A DNA stretch of 40,545 bases from Methylophilales bacterium (GTDB taxonomy: Bacteria; Pseudomonadota; Gammaproteobacteria; Burkholderiales; Methylophilaceae): assembly GCA_021414145.1 (NCBI GenBank), contig JAIOOY010000068.1, positions 1 through 40,545 of the forward strand. The letters are read 5' to 3'. The translations under genes and the position numbers were made by a program. Of this stretch, positions 17,703 to 28,310 are shown one piece after another. Position 1 is the stretch's first letter; every line of letters begins with the position of its first letter. The notes below the pieces were generated by a model. The model worked only from the letters and a program-made list of their open reading frames with translations. It was not told where the DNA came from and did no database searches.

Positions 17703-17730
17703 ACTTCGCATAATGTATATTATGTTAAAT
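17703..17730 (+). other. dif: dif site (XerCD chromosome dimer resolution site)
   Basis: The 28-bp sequence matches E. coli dif at 25 positions, from my recall of that sequence. The right arm TTATGTTAAAT (17720-17730, XerD side) and the central TGTATA (17714-17719) are identical. The left arm (17703-17713) reads ACTTCGCATAA against GGTGCGCATAA (XerC side). It lies in an intergenic gap between convergent transcription units, where dif sites are expected. XerC and XerD recombine this site under FtsK control to resolve chromosome dimers, so it marks the replication terminus. Confidence 0.93.
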
Positions 17731-17803
17731 AATAATTGCAATTGTACTTGAGGTAATATTTTTGATGGGGATACATTGCAGAAAATAGAATCTCCTCCCC
17801 TCC

Positions 17804-17842
17804 ATCCACTGATCAGACCAAACGGTACTCGGTGGATTTTTT
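17804..17842. terminator. Terminator-like hairpin with T6 on the plus strand
   Basis: Nine-base arms (17804-17812, 17829-17837) ATCCACTGA and TCGGTGGAT pair with one U-G wobble, enclosing a loop that has its own ACC/GGT pairing. Six T follow on the plus strand. It is close to the stop of the minus-strand gene at 17847, whose transcript would read an A-run and then the same hairpin, so it may be bidirectional or may end an unannotated plus-strand transcript. Confidence 0.6.
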
Positions 17843-17846
17843 ATGC

Positions 17847-18104
17847 TCACATTAACTTCAACATCTGCAAGGGGTCAGTCTTGCCTTGCAGGACGTCGGT
17901 CAGCGAAATGTTGTTTTGTGGCAGTGTCGCATCACCATCCAGCTTGTCGGTGATCCACCCAACGCCGATGGAAATCATAAACGCAGCCAATCCCACTATA
18001 AACTTCCGGGGAAAGGTCTTATCCACCCCTAGACCGTCCAGGTAGCGGTTGAAAACATAAGCGGCTACAAAGAAGGCAATGGTAGACAGAATAAAACCTA
18101 ACAT
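17847..18104 (-). CDS. 85-residue two-helix membrane protein
   Basis: I do not recognise a named family. The protein begins with a hydrophobic helix (LGFILSTIAFFVAAYVF), then a short loop with NRYLDGLGVDKTFPRKF, a second hydrophobic helix (IVGLAAFMISIGVGWI), and a polar tail of about 30 residues with DKLDGDATLPQNNISLTDVLQGK. There is no cleavable signal. It starts three bases after the stop of the TPR protein gene, so they are probably co-transcribed. It is the last gene before dif on this side. Confidence 0.7.
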   Translation of the reverse strand: MLGFILSTIAFFVAAYVFNRYLDGLGVDKTFPRKFIVGLAAFMISIGVGWITDKLDGDATLPQNNISLTDVLQGKTDPLQMLKLM

Positions 18105-18107
18105 AGC

Positions 18108-18907
18108 TTATTTCTGTTCCGTAGCGATATCGTTGCTCAGATCAGCATCACCAACCTTCTGAGCTAGTACGGAGGCTTGTTGTAGCAGAACTTGCGCTTG
18201 ACTGATGCGTTCTTGAGCCCTTTCCAATCTAGCCTGTTGTAGCATCGTTCTGGCTTGCCAATAGTCGCTGTTGGCAGCTTTAGCCTGGTTCATAGCCTCA
18301 TCCAGGTTTTTCTGTGCCTGATTAAAGTTTTTTGCGGTGGTACGTAGCGCAGCCAATTCCAGGGTGGCGAGCAGATAATGGTTGAGGTCGCCGTTGCTAC
18401 GCTCCAGCACGCTACTTTTGAGCTGATACTCGATGGCGTGGTCGTAGTCTCCCAGTTGCTTATAGGCTGCGGCTATCAACCTGTCAGATTCAGCGCGTTC
18501 GTTTTCGTTAGCAGCAAAGGTGTAACCTGACTTAAATCCTTCCAGCGCTCTTTTGGCTTCATTTTTTGCTAAAAGCAACTCCGAACCTTCATTGAGGTTA
18601 ACCCACTGCCCTTGAGCTGAATTCGCCAGTTTGGCAGTGGCAGCACCCTTCTGAAACAGCTCAATTGCGAGGTCAATATTACCTGCGGCATTGTTTGCGC
18701 GGCCTTGGAAGGTAATGGCCAGCATCTTCTCAAAAGGTTCTGCTGCTAATTTCTCTGCCTCGGCATAAGTCGCTAGCGCTTCTGTCGGCTTATTTTCTGC
18801 AAGTAATGCATGGCCACGGCAAACTGCGCCGTCAAACCCATTGTCAGGGCAAGCCGCATAGATTGTTGTTGAGAGCAATAAAGCAATTAAGGTTAGACAA
18901 ATTTTCT

Positions 18908-18911
<4 letters not shown>
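18108..18911 (-). CDS. Exported TPR-like helical repeat protein
   Basis: The 267-residue protein starts at 18911, where the ATG overlaps the cysQ stop (ATGA); an upstream in-frame ATG at 18926 is inside cysQ and less likely. MKKICLTLIALLLSTTIYA is a clear signal peptide. The mature part has helical repeats of TPR type: NKPTEALATYAEAEKLA, GNIDLAIELFQKGAATA, NEAKRALEGFKSGYTFA, GDYDHAIEYQLKSSVLE and NFNQAQKNLDEAMNQA. Two cysteines near the mature N-terminus could form a disulfide. TPR proteins usually hold other proteins together; the partner here is unknown, with the adjacent small membrane protein as a candidate. Confidence 0.8.
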
Positions 18912-21726
<2,815 letters not shown>

Positions 21727-23013
21727 TTAAGAAAACAGCCTCAAAGCCGTCGGGCTTCCTGGATTAATGCCACGCTCACGCATCTTGGCGTATATGCCTT
21801 GAATCTGCTTGCGAATGGCCTCTATGCCCGCTTCTCCAACCGGACGTTGATTAGCATCAGTAAGCTTGGCGCGCAGAGCGGATTCCAGTCTGTCGCCGAA
21901 CACGGCCATCTGTCTAAATACGTTGTCGCCATTGGCGATGCGTGGCACATCCAGCATTAGCACTAGGTCGTACAGCATAGCAGTGCGCAGTGATTCCTCG
22001 CGCATCGGACGCTGTGATGAGTCCGCCAGAACGTAAAGAGTTTCACCTTCATCGTTGAGTTGGTGGAAGCGGCCGTCTTCTTTGAGCACCAGTCCAGCGG
22101 CTTCTGCCAAACCGCGCAGCTTGGTGCCAGGGAATGCGCCCTCCGACCCTGCCGTAAGGTGTAAAGTCATCATCAAGTCTACCTCGATGCAGAATTCATC
22201 CAGCATTTTGGCGTAGCTCAAAGTTTCTCGTTCTTCCGGCCAGCTTAAAGTGCCACCTATCGTTTCGGTTAGCTTCTCAGCTTGTGCCCGAAATGCGTTC
22301 CAGTCGTCGGCACGCAAAGCACCGCCCCTGTCCACCAGTTGCAGCGCCCCCACTACACGGGAGAATGAAAATTGGGCATGCTCGCTACTAAGCGAAACCC
22401 AAGCATCATCCGTCAAGCCAAACCAGCGCACAGGCTTGCTGAAACTGCTCTGCAAACTAAGTTGAGTAAGAATCTCACTGCCACTGCAAATAACATCAGG
22501 GGTAAAAATAACGATGGTGTCAATTTGGCTGTCTAGTCCGTCTGGCAATGCTGATGCTATTCTCGGGGCAAATTTTGGAATTTCCTCTGGATTTATACCA
22601 ATATCATCATCCGCTAGTATGGGCGCAGGTAATGATTCGACATCTGACTCTATTTCCGGCTCCGGCTCTGAAGACTCTTCGATCTCCAATTCCTCCTCAG
22701 CAACAGCCTCTTCCTCTGCTTCTATGTCCTCAGCGACAGTAAATTCTGGCTCAACTTCCTCTGGCTCTGGGAAAGGCTCTGGTTCAGGAAATACAAACTC
22801 CGGTTCAGGCTCCGGCTCAGGTTCATAAAATGCCGGAATTGCTGCAGCTTCTTGCTCGGCGGCACGTCCCATCAACACGTCTTCTACCGGGCCATCAAAA
22901 CGATGTGCCATGTCGCGGCGGATTGCGCGCTCTTGCCACCAGTTCACAATTAGCAGTCCCAAAATAAAGACTGCGGCGAGCGCAATTAAGCCTAGCTGAA
23001 GTGGACTTATCAA
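21727..23013 (-). CDS. zipA: Cell division protein ZipA (TTG start)
   Basis: ZipA anchors FtsZ at the division site. I place the start at the TTG at 23013. There GGGAG lies seven bases upstream and the stop of the preceding gene overlaps (TTGA). The ATG at 23061 would lie deep inside the DUF3147 gene. The 428-residue protein has an N-terminal membrane helix (about residues 5-24). A highly acidic, proline-rich linker (about 45-140) with runs such as EPEPEPEPEF and FPEPEPFPEPEEVEPEF follows. The C-terminal FtsZ-binding domain includes RWFGLTDDAWVSL and AAGLVLKEDGRFHQL. Confidence 0.88.
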   Translation of the reverse strand: MISPLQLGLIALAAVFILGLLIVNWWQERAIRRDMAHRFDGPVEDVLMGRAAEQEAAAIPAFYEPEPEPEPEFVFPEPEPFPEPEEVEPEFTVAEDIEAEEEAVAEEELEIEESSEPEPEIESDVESLPAPILADDDIGINPEEIPKFAPRIASALPDGLDSQIDTIVIFTPDVICSGSEILTQLSLQSSFSKPVRWFGLTDDAWVSLSSEHAQFSFSRVVGALQLVDRGGALRADDWNAFRAQAEKLTETIGGTLSWPEERETLSYAKMLDEFCIEVDLMMTLHLTAGSEGAFPGTKLRGLAEAAGLVLKEDGRFHQLNDEGETLYVLADSSQRPMREESLRTAMLYDLVLMLDVPRIANGDNVFRQMAVFGDRLESALRAKLTDANQRPVGEAGIEAIRKQIQGIYAKMRERGINPGSPTALRLFS

Positions 23014-23360
23014 GGTTGAACTCCCAATTTTTTGAGTAACATGGTCATGATTAAGTAGCAAGCAAACATGAGTGCCAATGAGACCGCCAAGCTAGGCCAG
23101 AAGCTAATCTTAGCTTTCAACATCCATGGCAATACGGCAAAAAATGCCAGCGATGGCAGTACTAACCAGAAAATTCCGGTGGAAAGTGTGGCTATTTTCT
23201 CTACATCATGCGATTCCACATAAAGCCAGACTATAGCTAACAGCGAGACCGTTGGCAAAGAGATGAGTAATGCCGCCAACCAACCATCGCGCTTAGCCAA
23301 ATCCGAGGCGACCACGATGATGATGGCTGAGATGAGCACCTTCAATGCGGCATAAATCAT
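23010..23360 (-). CDS. DUF3147-like membrane protein
   Basis: This 116-residue protein is almost entirely hydrophobic, with four predicted membrane helices: YAALKVLISAIIIVVA, WLAALLISLPTVSLLAIVWL, GIFWLVLPSLAFFAVLPWML and FWPSLAVSLALMFACYLIM. The layout fits DUF3147, a family without known function. The ATG overlaps the smc stop by one base (TAATG) and the stop overlaps the zipA TTG. It is therefore wedged in a translationally coupled smc-DUF3147-zipA-ligA-cysQ chain, suggesting a link to chromosome or envelope work, though nothing in the sequence shows one. Confidence 0.78.
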   Translation of the reverse strand: MIYAALKVLISAIIIVVASDLAKRDGWLAALLISLPTVSLLAIVWLYVESHDVEKIATLSTGIFWLVLPSLAFFAVLPWMLKAKISFWPSLAVSLALMFACYLIMTMLLKKLGVQP

Positions 23361-26300
23361 TAAGCCTCCTCGGTCAATTGCATGGCGGCGGCGATGTCCA
23401 CTTCGACCACGCGCGACACGCCGCTTTCTTGCATGGTAACGCCTATCAACTGCTGCGCCATTTCCATCGCGATTTTATTATGAGTAATGAATACAAATTG
23501 TGTGTTTTCCGACATTTTTTTCACCATCGCGCAAAAGCGTTCGGTATTACTGTCGTCCAGCGGAGCATCCACTTCGTCCATCAGGCAGAATGGCGCTGGG
23601 TTCAAGCGGAATAACGCGAACACTAAAGCCAGCGCTACCAAGGCTTTTTCACCCCCAGAAAGCAGATGAATGGTGCTGGTCTTTTTGCCGGGCGGTTGAG
23701 CGAACACTTGCAAGCCAGTATCCAAAATTTCTTCGCCCAACAGCTCTAGTCGAGCCTGGCCGCCGTTGAACAAAGTGGCAAACAGTTCGCCAAAATTGCG
23801 GTTTACTTCGTCAAAAGTATGCTGCAAGCGGCCACGGGTTTCGCGATCTATGCGGTGTATGGCATCCTCCAAGGTGGCGATGGCTTGATTCAGGTCTAGT
23901 GCCTGAGCCTCCAGATAGTTTGCACGTTCATTTTCGCTAGCTAGCTGCTCTATGGCGGCTAAATTTACTGCACCCAATTCGGTGATTTGCTCTTGTAATG
24001 CAACCGCTTGGCGTTCCATACTGGCCGCACTTGTGGCTTTCGGCAATTGGCTGGTTAATGCAGCTTCATCTACACCAGACAAAGCTGCCGCGCACTGTTC
24101 AAAATACAGTCTGGCCTCTTGCTCGTTCAGCCTTGCCTGTTCTAGCTTATCGCGTAAAGGATGCAACTGATGTTCGGATTGCATGCGGCTTTGTTCGGTT
24201 TCCCTGACGCGCGTTTCCAACTCAGCCATTTGGTTGCGTGCCTCGGTTAGCGTGATTTCCTTTTCGTTACGTAGCGCGAGCGCACTATCCAACGAGGCCA
24301 TCAAGGTATCGGGCGATTGCGATTGTTGCGCTTGCATTGCTTCTTGCAACTGCGTGGCCAGACTCGCATTTTGCTCGTTAAAAACTTTAATTGAATTATT
24401 TAATTCTATGATTTTATTATTTATTGTACGTTCATTATAATTTGCCTCCTGCGCCGCATGCTCAGCATTTCTCAGTCGCTCTCGCGCTACATTGAGCGCT
24501 TGCTCTGCTGTTAGCACCCCCTGTTTTTTAGTGTCACGCAAGGTTTTTGCCTGATTGATTTCACTTTCTTGCTGGGTGCGACTGGTTTCAGCTGATTTTA
24601 ATTGCGCTGCAAGCTCAACACGTTGTTTTCCAATGTCCTCAAGCGCGGTATTGGAGAGTCGCAGCTGTTCGCCCACACGTTCATCTTGTTGACGTAGTTT
24701 TTCAAGCTCTAACAGCAATGACTGCACTTTTTGCGCTTGAGACTGTTGAGTATTTCTGTTTTTATTCAATGATAAACGAATGTTTTCTAAGATATTACGC
24801 AGTTTCTGCAAGGCCTTTTCTTCGTCATTCAAAGCATTACGAATATCAGGCAATTCTGCTTCCAATGTCTCGACTTCTCGCTGACGTTCCAGCAAACCGT
24901 GCAATTGCTCGGTTTTGGAATAAAATTTAACGCTAGTGCGACTCACCAGTTCGCCTTGCGGGCAAACCAGCACATCGCCTTGTTTCAGGCCCGTTTGTCG
25001 TGCCAAGGCCTCGTTCAAGCTGGAGGAGGTATCAACACCATATAACCAATCATGTAGCACACCGTTCAGGTCTGGATTGAGGATTTCAATCTGATTTATG
25101 AGATTGCCTTTGATACTAGCCTCACCAGAGGGCGCACACAGCACCAAAGAAGCTGGTGGTATACCAGCCTTGCCCGCCAGCGATAAAGTTTCCAGCAGCA
25201 CCGCGTTCAATCGCTCACCCAACACGCTTTCAAGTGCTATTTCCCAGGCTGGATTGACACGCAAGCCTTGCCACAAGCGGGGCTGCTTATCCATGCGGCG
25301 TTCACTCAACCATGCACTCATGGATTGATCTCCACCGGTGCTTTGCTGAATTTTGCGTAGCGTAGCCAATTCAGCCTCAATCTGCGCGATGCGGCGAGCC
25401 TTCTCATGCACGGCCTGTTGCTGCTGCTGCAATTGACTTTGCAGCGCTTCTTCTTGGATTTGCTGCTGGGCAATCTCGGCTTGTAGTGCACTCAACTGTT
25501 GTTGTTCCTGCTCTTGCGCTTGTTGCGCATTGGTAAGCTCTGTCTCATCCGGTCTCACCATTGCTGCAATGGTAGCTTCCAGCTTTTGTTGGCGAGCATC
25601 TAGTGCTGCAAGTTGCTGTTGCTGATGTTGGCGATTTGCAAGGCTTAATTGCAAGGCTTGCTCAGTTTTTGCCAATTCCAACTGCGTGGATTCAAGTGCC
25701 TGTTGCGCTGCTTGTTGTTGGCTTTGATGTACAGGGAGTTCTTTGCGACTTTTTTCTAGTTCGGCGAGCATCAAAGCTCCCTGCTTTACCGCGGTTTGTT
25801 TTAGGGTCTCATGCTGTTGCAACTCGGATTGCCGTTGTCGTATCTGGGTTTCGATGTTCAGGCGCTGAAGGCTGAGCTCTTTTTCGCGCATTTGAGCACG
25901 TTCACTAATGTCTTTGGCGTGTTTGAGTTGTTGTTCAATCTGAGTTAGCGCCGCACTGGCCTCGTAGAAATCTGTTTGCGCTTTTTGTGTGGCGTTACTC
26001 GCAGTGATGTGCTGCTGACGGATACGTTCTAGATTTGCCTCTAGCTTACGCAGCGTTGCCATTTCGGCCTCCAATTCATTCACTAGGACTTCGACTTGGC
26101 GTTTAGCTTTCTCCCATGAGTTTGCAGCTTGCTGCTTCTTGAGCAACCACAACAATTGATGTGCAGATTCTAATTGTTGTTTAAGTTGATGATATTGCTG
26201 TGCAATCTCCGCTTGAGATTGCAATAGCAGGATTTGTTTGGTGATTTCCTGGCGTATATCATCCACCCGCAGCAAGTTTTCACGCGTATCTTTAAGGCGC

Positions 26301-26845
26301 GATTCGGTCTCACGGCGACGCTCTTTATAGCGCGAAACGCCGGCAGCCTCCTCCAGAAATACGCGTAGCTCTTCCGGTTTGGCATCCACGATACGCGAGA
26401 TAGTGTTTTGGCCAATGATGGCGTAGGCGCGGCTGCCTACGCCGGTTCCTAGGAACAAATCAGTGATGTCTCGTTTGCGAACTTGCTGGTTGTTGATGAT
26501 GTAACTTGAGTTGCCATCGCGCTCCAGTACGCGCTTGACCACAATTTCTGAATATTGTGACCAAGCTCCAGCGGCGCCGCCAAAGCTATTGTCAAAATGC
26601 AGCTCCACACTGGCGCGGGAAATGGCTTTGCGATTGAGTGAACCGTTAAAAATCACATCCTGCATGGAGTCGCCACGCAATTCGCGTGCACTGGATTCGC
26701 CCAACACCCAACGTATCGCCTCCATCACATTCGATTTACCGCAGCCATTGGGGCCGACGATGGCAACGCGCTGGCCGCTTAATTGAATCGTGGTGGGGTC
26801 AACAAAGGATTTGAAGCCAGCGAGTTTTAGATGAGTGAGGCGCAT
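23360..26845 (-). CDS. smc: Chromosome segregation protein SMC
   Basis: SMC is the ATPase of the condensin-like complex that organises the chromosome. The 1161 residues give the full architecture. The N-terminal half-ATPase has Walker A VGPNGCGKSNV (residues 30-40). A long Q-, E- and L-rich coiled coil follows, then a hinge around residues 510-660 (SERRMDKQPRLWQGLRVNP to LVCPQGELVSRTSV). A second coiled coil precedes the C-terminal half, with the signature HLLSGGEKALVALALVFAL and Walker B FCLMDEVDAPLDDSNTERF. The gene heads the minus-strand operon running to dif. MukB is excluded by the sequence of the head and hinge. Confidence 0.97.
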   Translation of the reverse strand: MRLTHLKLAGFKSFVDPTTIQLSGQRVAIVGPNGCGKSNVMEAIRWVLGESSARELRGDSMQDVIFNGSLNRKAISRASVELHFDNSFGGAAGAWSQYSEIVVKRVLERDGNSSYIINNQQVRKRDITDLFLGTGVGSRAYAIIGQNTISRIVDAKPEELRVFLEEAAGVSRYKERRRETESRLKDTRENLLRVDDIRQEITKQILLLQSQAEIAQQYHQLKQQLESAHQLLWLLKKQQAANSWEKAKRQVEVLVNELEAEMATLRKLEANLERIRQQHITASNATQKAQTDFYEASAALTQIEQQLKHAKDISERAQMREKELSLQRLNIETQIRQRQSELQQHETLKQTAVKQGALMLAELEKSRKELPVHQSQQQAAQQALESTQLELAKTEQALQLSLANRQHQQQQLAALDARQQKLEATIAAMVRPDETELTNAQQAQEQEQQQLSALQAEIAQQQIQEEALQSQLQQQQQAVHEKARRIAQIEAELATLRKIQQSTGGDQSMSAWLSERRMDKQPRLWQGLRVNPAWEIALESVLGERLNAVLLETLSLAGKAGIPPASLVLCAPSGEASIKGNLINQIEILNPDLNGVLHDWLYGVDTSSSLNEALARQTGLKQGDVLVCPQGELVSRTSVKFYSKTEQLHGLLERQREVETLEAELPDIRNALNDEEKALQKLRNILENIRLSLNKNRNTQQSQAQKVQSLLLELEKLRQQDERVGEQLRLSNTALEDIGKQRVELAAQLKSAETSRTQQESEINQAKTLRDTKKQGVLTAEQALNVARERLRNAEHAAQEANYNERTINNKIIELNNSIKVFNEQNASLATQLQEAMQAQQSQSPDTLMASLDSALALRNEKEITLTEARNQMAELETRVRETEQSRMQSEHQLHPLRDKLEQARLNEQEARLYFEQCAAALSGVDEAALTSQLPKATSAASMERQAVALQEQITELGAVNLAAIEQLASENERANYLEAQALDLNQAIATLEDAIHRIDRETRGRLQHTFDEVNRNFGELFATLFNGGQARLELLGEEILDTGLQVFAQPPGKKTSTIHLLSGGEKALVALALVFALFRLNPAPFCLMDEVDAPLDDSNTERFCAMVKKMSENTQFVFITHNKIAMEMAQQLIGVTMQESGVSRVVEVDIAAAMQLTEEA

Positions 26846-26890
26846 TGCTTGCTATTATAATGTCAGTTGTTCAAATGCGCGGTGTCTCTC

Positions 26891-27310
26891 ATGGCAACAA
26901 AACCTAATACAAATCTCGAAACGTTCGACAACCCGGAGCCGAGTCGTGACTTCCACATTCACATGGAAATTCCCGAATTCACTTGTCTCTGCCCCAAAAC
27001 TGGCCAACCGGATTTCGCCACCTTGATCTTGGATTACATTCCTGAGCAAAAATGTGTGGAGTTGAAAAGTTTGAAACTGTATATCTGGTCATATAGAGAT
27101 CAAGGCGCATTCCATGAAGCCGTTACCAATCGCATCCTGGATGACTTGGTTGAAACCACGAACCCGAGATTTATGCGTCTTACGGCCAAGTTCTATGTGC
27201 GTGGCGGAATTTTTACCAACGTCGTCGCCGAGCACCGCAAGGTTGGGTGGCAACCCGCACCAAAAGTTGATTTGTCACAGTTTGCCCAGCAATCTAATAC
27301 TCGAGGCTAA
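26891..27310 (+). CDS. queF: NADPH-dependent 7-cyano-7-deazaguanine reductase QueF
   Basis: QueF reduces preQ0 to preQ1 in queuosine tRNA modification. The 139-residue protein is the short, single-domain form. The ATG at 26891 is preferred to the extended frame from 26867. The nucleophile is Cys34 in [11 protein letters not shown] with Asp41 close by. [17 protein letters not shown] followed by His75-Glu76 in FHEAVTNRI gives the substrate and NADPH region. No preQ1 riboswitch fits in the 45-bp gap shared with smc. It is followed four bases later by the PilZ-like gene, so the two are probably co-transcribed. Confidence 0.95.
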   Translation: MATKPNTNLETFDNPEPSRDFHIHMEIPEFTCLCPKTGQPDFATLILDYIPEQKCVELKSLKLYIWSYRDQGAFHEAVTNRILDDLVETTNPRFMRLTAKFYVRGGIFTNVVAEHRKVGWQPAPKVDLSQFAQQSNTRG

Positions 27311-27314
27311 GCAA

Positions 27315-27851
27315 ATGACGGATGGACTTACCATAGAAGCCGTACTTCCCCTGAGCTGGGTTACACGCCAAGCCACCAGCCAAGCCAATGTGGAGATGCA
27401 GCGCCAGAGTAATGTTTCTCTACTCCGCGCGCTGGCTTCAATGGAGGCGATCGCACCGGAACGTGAATTGGGAGACGAAGCCACACAAAAAGCCTTGGAG
27501 CGCATGGAATCCAAGTTGGATATTGTCATGCTACTACTCGCCAAGCTAGCGGCTGCAAGCGGATTGTTACCAAGTGAGAAGCCACTCGCCCTGCGAACGG
27601 ATAGCTTGAGCTGGCTGGAGCATGAACATGCTCCTACGATGGGCGAGTCAGTAATGATAAGTTTATACTTGAACCCGCGCTTGCCACAGCCTTTGCTGCT
27701 CAGTGCTCAAGTATGTGATTTACAGAACAAAGACCACGGCATACAGATTGAAGTGAAGTTGGAAGATGCTGGAGAGGAGCTGCAAGAATGGCTGACTCGT
27801 ACCATTTTCCGTTATCATAGACGGCAAGTACAAGCGCGCCGTCAGCCTTAA
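27315..27851 (+). CDS. PilZ-like protein, putative cyclic di-GMP-related
   Basis: The 178-residue protein starts at 27315, four bases after queF. The N-terminal third is helical, ending in ALERMESKLDIVMLLLAKLAAASGLL. The second half reads like a degenerate PilZ barrel: APTMGESVMISLYLNPRLPQPLLLSAQVCDL, then GIQIEVKLEDAGEELQEWLTRTIFRYHRRQVQARRQ. The classical RxxxR...DxSxxG binding motif is not obvious, so cyclic di-GMP binding is doubtful. The assignment rests on overall pattern; an uncharacterised motility-linked protein is the alternative. Confidence 0.5.
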   Translation: MTDGLTIEAVLPLSWVTRQATSQANVEMQRQSNVSLLRALASMEAIAPERELGDEATQKALERMESKLDIVMLLLAKLAAASGLLPSEKPLALRTDSLSWLEHEHAPTMGESVMISLYLNPRLPQPLLLSAQVCDLQNKDHGIQIEVKLEDAGEELQEWLTRTIFRYHRRQVQARRQP

Positions 27852-27893
27852 TTTTGTTGGTTTTGAGCCAGTAATTAAGACACCAAAAAGCAA

Positions 27894-27922
27894 TTGACAA
27901 GCATTGTCCCCTTCCGTATAGT
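27894..27922 (+). promoter_or_regulatory. Sigma-70 promoter for tRNA-Ala
   Basis: TTGACA (27894-27899) and TATAGT (27917-27922) are separated by 17 bases. The next bases (TGCGGCTC) are GC-rich, as in stringently controlled stable-RNA promoters. The tRNA begins 15 bases after the -10. Confidence 0.8.
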
Positions 27923-27936
27923 TGCGGCTCTTTTTA

Positions 27937-28012
<76 letters not shown>

Positions 28013-28066
28013 AAAAAGCTGAGAAATATTAGTAATTAAGTAATACCAGTTATGTAGTTTGCCTCT

Positions 28067-28142
28067 GTCCCCATCGTCTAGAGGCCTAGGACATCACCCT
28101 TTCACGGTGAGTACCGGGGTTCGAATCCCCGTGGGGACGCCA
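28067..28142 (+). tRNA. tRNA-Glu (anticodon TTC)
   Basis: A complete 76-nt cloverleaf with the acceptor GTCCCCA/TGGGGAC, the anticodon stem TCACC/GGTGA with TTC at 28101-28103, the T loop GGTTCGAATCC, and encoded CCA. A strong terminator follows nine bases later. Confidence 0.97.
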
Positions 28143-28150
28143 CACAAAGC

Positions 28151-28179
28151 AAAGGGTTGCTTTTTCAAGCAACCCTTTT
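28151..28179 (+). terminator. Rho-independent terminator after tRNA-Glu
   Basis: A perfect 12-bp stem, AAAGGGTTGCTT (28151-28162) and AAGCAACCCTTT (28167-28178), encloses a TTTC loop, with a T-rich 3' end. It suggests that tRNA-Ala and tRNA-Glu form one unit and that tRNA-Asp is expressed separately. Confidence 0.9.
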
Positions 28180-28185
28180 AATTTG

Positions 28186-28203
28186 ATTAACGTCATCGTT
28201 AAT
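28186..28203. repeat. Perfect 7-bp inverted repeat before tRNA-Asp
   Basis: ATTAACG (28186-28192) and CGTTAAT (28197-28203) flank TCAT, eight bases before the tRNA-Asp 5' end. It may be an operator or part of the tRNA-Asp promoter region. Confidence 0.6.
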
Positions 28204-28211
28204 GCCACTGC

Positions 28212-28288
28212 GGAGTGGTAGTTCAGTTGGTTAGAATACCGGCCTGTCACGCCGGGGGTCGCGGGTTCGAGTCCCGTCCACTCCGCCA
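28212..28288 (+). tRNA. tRNA-Asp (anticodon GTC)
   Basis: A complete 77-nt cloverleaf with acceptor GGAGTGG/CCACTCC, anticodon stem CCGGC/GCCGG with GTC at 28246-28248, T loop GGTTCGAGTCC and encoded CCA. The 3' end faces the minus-strand mlaC-like gene. Confidence 0.97.
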
Positions 28289-28310
28289 TCAACAAGGAAG
28301 CAATGAAGCG

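Noticed and set aside
17702-17735. loxP-like sequence
   Set aside because: The left 13 bases resemble a loxP arm with one mismatch, but the right arm does not fit and no Cre-like gene is present. The match to dif is far better and explains the resemblance.
17776-18045. Plus-strand open frame of 89 codons after dif
   Set aside because: It begins with TTG, has no ribosome binding site and lies mostly antisense to the 85-residue membrane protein gene.
22514-22828. Plus-strand Ser/Gly-rich open frame opposite zipA
   Set aside because: The serine-glycine repeats are the antisense image of the Glu-Pro linker codons of zipA and are not a separate protein.
26846-26890. preQ1 riboswitch upstream of queF
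   Set aside because: Only 45 bases separate smc and queF and no aptamer-like fold or anti-terminator is visible.
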